DNA of 62,899 bases from Verrucomicrobiota bacterium (GTDB lineage: Bacteria > Verrucomicrobiota > Verrucomicrobiia > Opitutales > Opitutaceae), in NCBI GenBank assembly GCA_030604905.1, contig JAUVVA010000006.1, positions 1-62,899 on the forward strand. Direction: 5' to 3'. A model generated the notes under the pieces. That model was not told the origin of the DNA. It saw nothing but the letters and a program-made list of their open reading frames with translations, and ran no database searches. Positions 56,336 to 62,899 of this stretch are shown here, piece after piece; positions within the stretch are counted from its first letter, which is position 1, and each line of letters begins with the position of its first letter. The position numbers and the translations under genes were made by a program.

Positions 56336-57954
56336 AGAGAGCTCTCCCCCTGCGTCCACGTCTCGGTGGCGAGCCAGGGCCAGTCGAGCGGCACCACCGA
56401 GGCCACGATGATCGGCGTGCCCACCACCCGGTGGCGGAAAGGCATGTCGCCGCCGACATCCATCGCCTCCCGCACCTGGCGGCCGTTGCTGTAGTAGGCC
56501 ACGATCTGGACCTCGCGCTCGTCCTGGAAAAACAGGTTGCGGTTGCTGAAGGCGCGCGGCGCCTGCGCCGCCACGGCGTCGCACACCGAGACGCCCGCGC
56601 CCTGCGCGTAGGCATCGGTCAGATGCGCCACCAGCGCCTCGATCGGCGCGCGCGTGCCGAGCTCCGGCGAACGCATGGCCGCCGCGGCCCGGCCGAGGTC
56701 GTTGCCGCGCGGGAAGGCCGCGATCGAGACCAGGATGACCGCCGCCGCCCAGCCCAGCGTCGGCCCGGCGCGCTCGCGGCGGGCGAAGAAAAGCGCCCCC
56801 GCCAGCGGCCAGAGCAGGGCCAGCGCGTAGGGGAATCCATAATACGAGGCCAGCGCGCCCGCGTAGACCGAGGCCGCGAGGACGTGCAGCAGCGCCCACG
56901 GCACGAAGGCGATGTAGCCGATGAGCGGCCACCAACTGCGCCGCCAGGCCGCCCAAAGGCCGCAGACCAAGGCCGGGGCCCAGAGGTAGGCGCGCTCGTC
57001 CCAGTAGAGGCGCAGGCGCTCGGCCAGCATCGTGGCGTTGACGTGCGAGAGCGCGGGCTCGCCCAGATACACGCGGGCGAAGGCGCGGTCGCCGGGGAAG
57101 CCGAGGCGCATGATGAGCAGCCCCGCCACGCTCGCCGCGAAACCCGCCGCGGCAAAGCCCACCCAGCGGCGGATCTCCGGCTCGCCCGGGATCGTCCACG
57201 GCCGCCAGCCCCGGATCACCGCCATGACGAGCAGGAGCCCGCAGAGGTGAAAGCCCATGTCCTCGCGGATCGAGACCGCGCCCGCCATGCAGGCGCCGGC
57301 GAGCACGAGCTTGCCCCGGTGGAGCGCGAGCAGGAAGCCGAGCGCGAGCGGCACGAACCAGGTCTCGAAGTGCGGAAAGACGTTGCAGGCGAGCAGCACG
57401 CCGTTGAAGGCGGCGAGCAGGACGATGAGCGCGGTGGCGCCGGCGTTGAGCCCCGCCGCTCCGGCCTCCGGCTCGGGCGCCGCCCCGGCGCGCAGCCGCC
57501 GCACGATCAGCCAGACGACGAGCGGGATCGCGGCGTGTTTCACCGCCTCCACCACCGCGAGCCACACCGGCATCGAGACCGGCAGCAGCCAGCTCGGCAG
57601 CGACATCAACCAGAGGCCCGGCGAGAAATGGGTCGAGTAGAAGATCGGGCCGATCAGTGCGAAGACGACCGAGGGCGGGTTCTCCAGCACGGGGGAACTG
57701 CGATAGACGAGATCACCATACCAGGAGGCGTCGAAGAGGTAGGGAACGTCGCGGAAAAAGTGGTTCCAGATGAGCGTGAAATGCGCCGCGCCCGCCAGCA
57801 GGACCGCCAGCCACACCACGGCCGTCTCACCCCGCAAAAAGCGCGTGGCGGCCGCGCGCGGAGCCGGCCGCGCGCCGCGCAAGTCGATGCTTCTTGAGCT
57901 TTCCTGGGGCGAGGTGGCGAGGAATTTGGCGGTGGGCTTAATCACGTCCGCCAT
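56332..57954 (-). CDS. multi-spanning membrane protein (DUF2079-like glycosyltransferase)
   Basis: This 540-residue protein has about 10 hydrophobic helices. Features are ETAVVWLAVLLAGAAHFTLIWNHFF, VVFALIGPIFYSTHFSPGLWLMSLPSWLLPV, FHLCGLLLVMAVI and a final soluble region. This arrangement, with periplasmic aspartates and an HFSP motif in the second loop, fits DUF2079/GT-C-type membrane transferases. The ATG at 57954 is preferred (MADVIKPT); a GTG nine bases upstream is also open. It overlaps the GT2 gene by four bases and heads the three-gene glycosylation operon. Confidence 0.85.
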   Translation of the reverse strand: MADVIKPTAKFLATSPQESSRSIDLRGARPAPRAAATRFLRGETAVVWLAVLLAGAAHFTLIWNHFFRDVPYLFDASWYGDLVYRSSPVLENPPSVVFALIGPIFYSTHFSPGLWLMSLPSWLLPVSMPVWLAVVEAVKHAAIPLVVWLIVRRLRAGAAPEPEAGAAGLNAGATALIVLLAAFNGVLLACNVFPHFETWFVPLALGFLLALHRGKLVLAGACMAGAVSIREDMGFHLCGLLLVMAVIRGWRPWTIPGEPEIRRWVGFAAAGFAASVAGLLIMRLGFPGDRAFARVYLGEPALSHVNATMLAERLRLYWDERAYLWAPALVCGLWAAWRRSWWPLIGYIAFVPWALLHVLAASVYAGALASYYGFPYALALLWPLAGALFFARRERAGPTLGWAAAVILVSIAAFPRGNDLGRAAAAMRSPELGTRAPIEALVAHLTDAYAQGAGVSVCDAVAAQAPRAFSNRNLFFQDEREVQIVAYYSNGRQVREAMDVGGDMPFRHRVVGTPIIVASVVPLDWPWLATETWTQGESSL

Positions 57955-58099
57955 TTGTAACACCCCCGCGATTCGCCCCGGTAGCGAGGGAGGCGCCCCG
58001 CGCAGTCCCCCGGGGACCTTCAGAGCCCGAGGTGGAGGCCCGCCCCAGTCCCGCCGCGGCCCGCGGCGCCGGCCCCTCTCGCCGACGCGCGAAGACCGC

Positions 58100-59560
58100 T
58101 CAGGCCGCCGCGGTCAGCGGCTCCGCGCGCCGACGCCCGAGCACGTGGTCGAGCACGTCGTCGGCGCTGTAGCCGGACGCCCCCGGCGCGAGGAATCGCG
58201 CGATGAAGGCGGTCTCCGCGCCGGCCGTCACCAAGGGCGGCTCGGCGAGCGGCTCGGCCCCGGCGGACCCGCGGCGTAGTTGCGCCAGCCCTACGGCCGC
58301 GAGCAGCCCGTTGCACAGGCATTTGCGCCCGGCCGCCTGCGCCGCCTCCCCGCCCTTGGCGGCGTAGTCGTCGAGCGGCTCCGCCGGGCAGCGGTAGCCG
58401 AGCGCGCCGTCCGCCCGCGCGTAGGCCTCGCGCAGGTAGCCGAGATCGCAGACCCGCTCGTGCCCGGCGTAGACGGCCGGCTCGGAGAGGCTGCCCTCCA
58501 GTTCCAGGACCTTGAAGGGGAAGCCGGTCGGCGAGGCGGCCGCGTCGGTGACCACACGCACCCGCTCGGCGCGGCTGAGCGCGCAAGCCCGCGCCTTGAT
58601 CTCGGGCGCGAGGCCCGACTCCGCGCAAAAGGCGAAGGCGCTGCCGATCTGCACCCCGGCCGCGCCCTGCGCCAGGGCCTCGGCGAGGCGCCCGGGCGAG
58701 GCGCGCTCGCCGCCGAGCCAAAAGGGCAGGCCGAGCGCGGCGAACTTTTGCAGCTCCGGCTCGTCGCGCGGGCCGTAGACGGGCTGGCCGTCGGGGGCGA
58801 CGGCGCCGCCCCGCGGGGGCGCGTTGTGCCCTCCGGCCGCGTGGCTCTCGATCACGAAACCGTCGACACGTCCGCTCGCCTTGCGCGCCAGCGTGGTGGC
58901 GAGCGCGGCCGAGCTCACGATCGCGAGAAAAACCGGCCGCCGCAGCGTCGCCGGCGGCTCCGCCAGCCACTCGGCCGGATCGAAGCGCATGCGCACCGCG
59001 GCGCCCTCGGCCACGCCGCTGGTGTCGAGCGCGAGCTCCGCCGCGCCGCCCGCGGCGAATTTGTCCAAAACCCCGGGGATCGCCCGCGGGATGCCCGCCC
59101 CCATCAGCACCACGTCCACCCCGGCCAGCATCGCGCCGTAGAGCGAGGCGAGCGTGCCGGTCTGGAGTTTTTCGAGCAGGTTGATGCCCACCGGCCCCGA
59201 ATGGCCGGACTTGGCGAGCCAGACTTCGCAAAAGTTGCCCAGCACGGCGAGATCGACCCAGAGCCGCGCGGGCGAGGCCGAGGGCATGGGCACGGACGCG
59301 AACGGCGCGTCGGCCGCCTTGCCGCCGGCGATGAAGTAGCGCTCCCACACGCGGCTCACCAGGGTCTGGTCCGGAAAGGCCGCGGCCGCGCGCCGCAACT
59401 CGCCGTCGGCGTCGCCGAGCTGGAGGCGACGCGCCAGCACCACCGGCAACAAGGTGCCGGAGACGACGCCGAGCTGCCCGCGCGCCGCGACCGCGCGGGC
59501 CAGGCGCCAGCCCGACACCGCCACGCCCATGCCGCCCTGAATGATTTGAGGTAAAACCAT
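58100..59560 (-). CDS. nitronate monooxygenase / FMN-dependent 2-nitropropane dioxygenase family
   Basis: This 486-residue TIM-barrel FMN enzyme starts MVLPQIIQGGMGVAVSGWRLARAVAARGQLGVVSG, the usual opening of the nitronate monooxygenase family. Further marks are GAMLAGVDVVLMGAGIPRAIPG, VIESHAAGGHNAPPRG, FWLGGERASPGRLAEALAQGAAGVQIGSAFAF and a C-terminal extension. The extension includes a cysteine-containing GRKCLCNGLLA. It is longer than the common 350-residue form and resembles the large class. Its natural substrate is unknown; propionate-3-nitronate detoxification is a possibility. It is divergent from the epimerase gene. Confidence 0.9.
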   Translation of the reverse strand: MVLPQIIQGGMGVAVSGWRLARAVAARGQLGVVSGTLLPVVLARRLQLGDADGELRRAAAAFPDQTLVSRVWERYFIAGGKAADAPFASVPMPSASPARLWVDLAVLGNFCEVWLAKSGHSGPVGINLLEKLQTGTLASLYGAMLAGVDVVLMGAGIPRAIPGVLDKFAAGGAAELALDTSGVAEGAAVRMRFDPAEWLAEPPATLRRPVFLAIVSSAALATTLARKASGRVDGFVIESHAAGGHNAPPRGGAVAPDGQPVYGPRDEPELQKFAALGLPFWLGGERASPGRLAEALAQGAAGVQIGSAFAFCAESGLAPEIKARACALSRAERVRVVTDAAASPTGFPFKVLELEGSLSEPAVYAGHERVCDLGYLREAYARADGALGYRCPAEPLDDYAAKGGEAAQAAGRKCLCNGLLAAVGLAQLRRGSAGAEPLAEPPLVTAGAETAFIARFLAPGASGYSADDVLDHVLGRRRAEPLTAAA

Positions 59561-59740
59561 GCCGAGAGCAAAGCTCCGGCTCCCCGGAGGGCCGAGGGCA
59601 AAGGGCGCGCGTAAATTGCGAAATGCACCCCGGCGCGGAGCACGCCGCCGAGCGCGACGGCAGACGAGCGCGCGGGAGCGCAAGCCCGCGGCTTGCGTCC
59701 CACGCCGGGAGCCCGCATCCCTTCCCGCTTCCTCCTTTTT

Positions 59741-60625
59741 ATGCGCATCGTCGTCACCGGTGGCTCCGGCCTCCTCGGTTCCCACACCGTTCCCGCGCTC
59801 GTCGCCGCCGGCCACAGCGTCGTCAGCGTCGACACCACGCCTTCGCGCGCGTCCGGGGTGGAGTGGCACGTGGCCGACCTGCGCCGCCGCGAGACGCCCT
59901 ACACCTTCCTGCGCGGGGCGGATGTGCTCGTCCATCTCGCGAACCACAGCAACGCCAGCAAGGGCGACGCACAGACCGTGCTGAGCGAAAACGTGGCGAT
60001 GAACGTCAACGTGTTCCAAGCCGCGCTCGAGCTCGGGGTGCGTCGCGTGATTTTCTCCTCCTCCGTGCAGGCCGTGTCCGACGGACCGGTGTATCCCCGC
60101 CAGGAATACCCCGCCGTCCACGAGCGACGCCTCGCGCCCCTGCCCTACGACGGCGAGAGCCGCGCGCGCGCCGGCAACACCTACGGCCAGAGCAAGATCA
60201 TCGGGGAAAACCTGCTCGCCTACTACGTGGAACAGTCCCGCGGCGCGATGGAGGGCGTCTCCCTCCGCCTGCCTCTCCTCGCCCGAGAGCCGAGCCGGAT
60301 GCGAAAGTGGTTCACGCCGCAGCACCCCTACGCGATCTCCGAGCTCTTCTCCTGGCTCTGGCTCGAAGACGCCGCGCGCCTCATCCAGGCCTGCGCGGAG
60401 GCGAAGTCCCTGCCCGGCTGCCGAACCTATTTTCCCACCGGCCCGCTCCCGCCCGACTGGCCCGATGCCGAGACGCTCGCCAGCACCTACCTCGCGGACG
60501 CGCCAAGGCGCCGCCCGGGCGAGAAACTGGAGTGCGTCATCGACATCTCCGCGATCACGCGCGACCTCGGCTGGACACCCACCCCGTGGTCGGCCATCGC
60601 GGACGAGCCGAAGCCCAGAGCGTGA
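59741..60625 (+). CDS. NAD(P)-dependent epimerase/dehydratase (extended SDR)
   Basis: This 294-residue extended short-chain dehydrogenase fold has the Rossmann motif TGGSGLLG at residues 6-13. VLVHLANHSNASKG follows, and then FSSSVQAVSDGPVY with the catalytic serine. TYGQSKIIGENLLAYY contains the YxxxK pair. RLPLLAREPS and a sugar-binding C-terminal region follow. Nucleotide-sugar epimerases and dehydratases of this type feed surface polysaccharide synthesis, which fits the neighbouring glycosyltransferases. The substrate is not defined. The ATG at 59741 is at the start of the conserved strand. Confidence 0.92.
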   Translation: MRIVVTGGSGLLGSHTVPALVAAGHSVVSVDTTPSRASGVEWHVADLRRRETPYTFLRGADVLVHLANHSNASKGDAQTVLSENVAMNVNVFQAALELGVRRVIFSSSVQAVSDGPVYPRQEYPAVHERRLAPLPYDGESRARAGNTYGQSKIIGENLLAYYVEQSRGAMEGVSLRLPLLAREPSRMRKWFTPQHPYAISELFSWLWLEDAARLIQACAEAKSLPGCRTYFPTGPLPPDWPDAETLASTYLADAPRRRPGEKLECVIDISAITRDLGWTPTPWSAIADEPKPRA

Positions 60626-60700
60626 CGCGATCCCAAGGCGAACGCGGGCCGGGACATTGACGCTCCGACCCGCGAGACCGCGCCGCGGCCGCGGCCGCGT

Positions 60701-61432
60701 TCAAAGCCGCGCCGCCGCCGGCTCGTCGACGAGCCAGACCACGTTGCTCGCGCAGGTCTTGAGGAGCTGCGAGGGCACGTTCTCCACATCGAGCGGGCCG
60801 CGGTGCACGCGGTGGAGCGCATCGGCCTTGCCCGCGCCGAGCGCCATGACGAGGATCGTGCCGCAGGCGCGCAGGCCGCTGGGCGTGATGGTGAGGCGCC
60901 AGCCCTTGCCCGGCACTTCCTGGCCGCCGAAGAGCAGGCCGCCGTCGTCCTTGAGCAGCGGGGTCTGCGGAAAGAGCGAGGCGGTGTGGCAGTCGTCGCC
61001 CATCCCGAGGAAACAGAGATCGTAGGCACGGCCGGGGCCGGCGAGGATGAGCATCGTCTTGCGGTAGGCCTCGGCGGCCTCGGCGACGGGCCAGGCGACC
61101 ATCCAGGGCAGGCGGCGGTCGGTGGGCACGCCGAGGGGCGCGAGGAGCTGGCGCTCGGCGTTGCCAAAATTGCTGTCGGGGCTGGAGAGCAGCACGTGGC
61201 GCTCGTCGCTGACGGTGAAGTGCGTGCCGTTGACCAGCTCGGCCGGAAGGGCCCGCGTCTCGACGCACCACTTGTAGAAGGCGGCGGGCGTGCTGCCGCC
61301 GGTGAGCGCCCAGAGGAAGCGGCCGGCCCGCGCGGCGGCCTGCGCGGCGAGGGTGAGGCGGAGGGCCTCGCCAAAAAGTTCGGATTGGGTGCCGACGACG
61401 ACGCGGCCAAAGTCGGAGGAGATTTCGCGCAT
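60701..61432 (-). CDS. pgl: 6-phosphogluconolactonase
   Basis: This 243-residue DevB-type lactonase hydrolyses 6-phosphogluconolactone in the oxidative pentose phosphate pathway. Motifs are ALTGGSTPAAFYKWC, HFTVSDERHVLLSSPDSNFGNAERQL, YDLCFLGMGDDCHTASLFPQTPLL and TITPSGLRACGTILVMALGAGKADAL. The GxGxDGHTASLFP pattern has C for G at one place (GDDCHTA), a mild variation. It is the last gene of the zwf-opcA-pgl set, with a 7-bp repeat array between opcA and pgl. Confidence 0.95.
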   Translation of the reverse strand: MREISSDFGRVVVGTQSELFGEALRLTLAAQAAARAGRFLWALTGGSTPAAFYKWCVETRALPAELVNGTHFTVSDERHVLLSSPDSNFGNAERQLLAPLGVPTDRRLPWMVAWPVAEAAEAYRKTMLILAGPGRAYDLCFLGMGDDCHTASLFPQTPLLKDDGGLLFGGQEVPGKGWRLTITPSGLRACGTILVMALGAGKADALHRVHRGPLDVENVPSQLLKTCASNVVWLVDEPAAARL

Positions 61433-61445
61433 GAAGCTGGGGGGG

Positions 61446-61526
61446 CTAGTGGCTAGTGGCTAGTTACTAGGAGCTAGGAGCTAGTGGCTAGGAGCTAGTG
61501 GCTAGGGGCTAGGAGCTAGGGGCTAG
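61446..61526. repeat. CTAG heptad array (12 units)
   Basis: CTAG occurs 12 times at exact 7-bp spacing from 61446 to 61523. The three-base spacers are mostly TGG, GAG or GGG. The array fills the opcA-pgl spacer, and the last unit contains the opcA stop codon TAG. It has no GC palindrome next to it, unlike the TTGGTCA arrays. Confidence 0.93.
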
Positions 61527-62509
61527 AAGAACATCGCCTCGGCCAGGGCGGCCTCGGGGCTGAGCAGGCTGATGGTGGTGGCGAGCTCGGTGGAGGAGCC
61601 GCGGATGTGGGCGGAGAGCTGGGCGGAGCCCTTGGCAAAGTCGCCCTGGAAGCGCACGCTCTGGATGTTGCCGTAGGTGAAAAGCAGTTCCACCGAATCG
61701 GGGCTGGCGGCGCGATCGGCCTCGACCTTGGTCGCGAGCTGCTCGGGCGCCCCGCAGCCGACGAGACGCTCGCGCGACCAGGCGGCGAGCACGCGCGCCT
61801 CGGCGCGACGGGCCGAGCCGTGGCGAACCACGACTCCGGACACGCCGTCGGCGAGCGCGGCCGGGGCGTGCGCGCTCAAAAACTGGCCGATGGTCTGGCG
61901 GACGGGCAGCAGGCGGGCGTTGGCGAGATCGCGCACCGCCTCGGGGCGGGGCCAGGCGACCTCTCCCGTGTCCTCGGGCGGCACGAGCGAGCGGTCGATC
62001 AGCACGCGCTTGGCCTTGGTAAGGAGATATTGATACGCGCCGAGCTTGGCCGAGGAGGCGAAGTTATGCGCCCAGTAGTAGACGGGCAGATCGGTCGAGA
62101 GGCAGATGGAGACCTGGTTTTCGAGAAAGACGCGCGCGGCCGTGGGATAATGGAGAATGACGAACTCGCAGCAGCGGAGGTCGCCGCGGGTTTTGCCCGG
62201 GTGGCACTCGCCGTAGATCTTGGCGCGGATGGTGGCGTCCTGCGCGTTCTCCTCGCGGGTCGGGCAGAGCACGACGACGCGGCAGGGGTAGCGGCGCGAG
62301 AAGCGCACCGCGGTCTGGAACTGCGCGAGCGCGTCGGGCGGCGTCGTGTGCAGGCCGAGGTGGAGGACGAAGTTGACCTGGGTGGCCTTGGCGTCCTCGC
62401 CGGCCTTGGACTCGGCGCGCTCGTCCGTCGCCCACATGCGGGCGAGGTTTTTGGAAATGGCGCCGACCGGGGTTTCCTGGCCGGGAAGAGCGTCGAAGAT
62501 GGAAGACAT
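61523..62509 (-). CDS. opcA: glucose-6-phosphate dehydrogenase assembly protein OpcA
   Basis: This 328-residue protein of the OpcA family is needed for full glucose-6-phosphate dehydrogenase activity in cyanobacteria and actinobacteria. Signatures are TQVNFVLHLG, RVVVLCPTREENAQDATIRAKIYGECHP, GDLRCCEFVILHY and STDLPVYYWAHNF. A C-terminal beta region ends SPEAALAEAMFF. It lies between zwf and pgl on one strand, the expected setting. The ATG at 62509 (MSSIFDAL) is better than the TTG nine bases upstream. The stop TAG is part of the CTAG repeat array. Confidence 0.93.
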   Translation of the reverse strand: MSSIFDALPGQETPVGAISKNLARMWATDERAESKAGEDAKATQVNFVLHLGLHTTPPDALAQFQTAVRFSRRYPCRVVVLCPTREENAQDATIRAKIYGECHPGKTRGDLRCCEFVILHYPTAARVFLENQVSICLSTDLPVYYWAHNFASSAKLGAYQYLLTKAKRVLIDRSLVPPEDTGEVAWPRPEAVRDLANARLLPVRQTIGQFLSAHAPAALADGVSGVVVRHGSARRAEARVLAAWSRERLVGCGAPEQLATKVEADRAASPDSVELLFTYGNIQSVRFQGDFAKGSAQLSAHIRGSSTELATTISLLSPEAALAEAMFF

Positions 62510-62520
62510 GATTTTCAATC

Positions 62521-62636
62521 AAATGACCAATGGCCGAATGACCAACGACCAATGATCCAAACCCAGGGCCGCGCGGCGGGACATTGGGCATTGGTCATTG
62601 GACATTGGTCATTCGCGGCGCGTCGCGCGCCGCGAG
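62521..62636. repeat. TTGGTCA heptad repeats with hairpin, copy 4
   Basis: Inverse units (AATGACCAATGG, AATGACCAACGACCAATG) at 62522-62555 face forward units (GCATTGGTCATTGGACATTGG) at 62581-62613. They end in GGTCATTC next to the palindrome CGCGGCGCGTCGCGCGCCGCG (62614-62634). It lies between zwf and opcA. The layout repeats that of copy 3. Confidence 0.88.
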
Positions 62637-62899
62637 TCAGGGTTGGCGCCAGGCGTGGTTGTATATGGCGAGGAGGGCGTCGGCGTTGGCCGGGCCCCAG
62701 CCGCCGGCGACGTAGTTGTCCATGCCCTCGCGGCCGGCCGCGGCCCAGGCCTTGAGCACGGGCGTGTAGAGTTGCCAGGAGGTCTCGGCCTCGTCGCCGC
62801 GGATGAAGAGCGTGCCGTCGCCGATCATGGCGTCGAGGACGAGGCGCTCGTAGGCCTCGGGCGTGTTGGAGCCGTAGGTCGCGGAGTAGCGGAAGTTCA
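62637..62899 (-). CDS. zwf: glucose-6-phosphate 1-dehydrogenase, C-terminal part (cut by window edge)
   Basis: The last 87 codons are visible. They read NFRYSATYGSNTPEAYERLVLDAMIGDGTLFIRGDEAETSWQLYTPVLKAW and end in WGPANADALLAIYNHAWRQP. The YERLVLDAMIGDxTLF(I/T)R segment is typical of the C-terminal G6PD domain, and GxWGPxxAxxL of its end. The enzyme makes NADPH from glucose-6-phosphate. It precedes opcA and pgl in an operon-like order. The N-terminal Rossmann domain lies beyond the window. Confidence 0.93.
   Translation of the reverse strand, partial: NFRYSATYGSNTPEAYERLVLDAMIGDGTLFIRGDEAETSWQLYTPVLKAWAAAGREGMDNYVAGGWGPANADALLAIYNHAWRQP

Overview
The window is very GC-rich, densely coded and contains no rRNA, CRISPR array or recognisable transposase. 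The gene set best fits a Verrucomicrobiota bacterium of the Opitutales type. The clues are a short variant omega subunit beginning MRDDYLKEA, an Rrf2/YezD-headed sulfate operon, several TonB/YfiR-type and hybrid-kinase signalling genes, and a Gram-negative envelope (TonB-dependent receptor, TatA, LysM protein). This placement is inferred from gene content and has not been tested by phylogeny.

Layout. 1-10,008 (all minus strand) holds the N-terminal part of a glycogen branching enzyme, a LamG-type protein, a beta-helix protein, YqgE, a dCMP deaminase, a PAS histidine kinase, a SulP permease, ParB and a LysM coiled-coil protein. 10,148-16,721 (plus) is a sulfate assimilation operon: Rrf2 regulator, YezD, a small decayed gene, Sbp, an M14-like hydrolase, CysT, CysW and CysA. 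It is followed by glutamate dehydrogenase and TatA. 18,585-23,414 (minus) has a UvrD-type helicase, a trpB gene interrupted by an in-frame amber codon, and signal peptidase I. 23,580-29,593 (plus) is a tightly overlapping module: TonB-dependent receptor, YfiR, a CHASE8-like/HAMP kinase and a hybrid kinase. 29,705-35,748 (minus) is a complete Mrp-type Na+/H+ antiporter operon with a fused A/B subunit and a histidine-tailed C subunit, followed upstream by SerB and a gamma carbonic anhydrase. 37,451-40,893 (plus) has a nucleoside transporter, a GspF-like protein and a metallo-beta-lactamase-fold hydrolase.

40,965-49,732 (minus) contains tRNA-Gln(TTG), TrmL, homoserine kinase, SmpB, RpoZ and three signalling proteins, two of which have HPt-like domains lacking the phosphoacceptor histidine. 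50,062-54,520 (plus) has a host-attachment-family protein and an overlapping set of DASS transporter, response regulator and kinase with a cyclic-nucleotide-domain fold. 54,555-57,954 (minus) is a glycosyltransferase operon, followed by a nitronate monooxygenase, a plus-strand epimerase, and pgl-opcA-zwf for the oxidative pentose phosphate pathway.

The most distinctive non-coding signal is a set of intergenic elements built from 7-bp tandem repeats (TTGGTCA, GACCTTC/GTCNNNN, CTAGNNN). Most of them abut a GC-rich palindrome. They occupy the spacers of the sulfate, thrB, tatA and pgl-opcA-zwf regions. Separate palindromic elements lie at the sulP stop codon and inside the sulfate operon.
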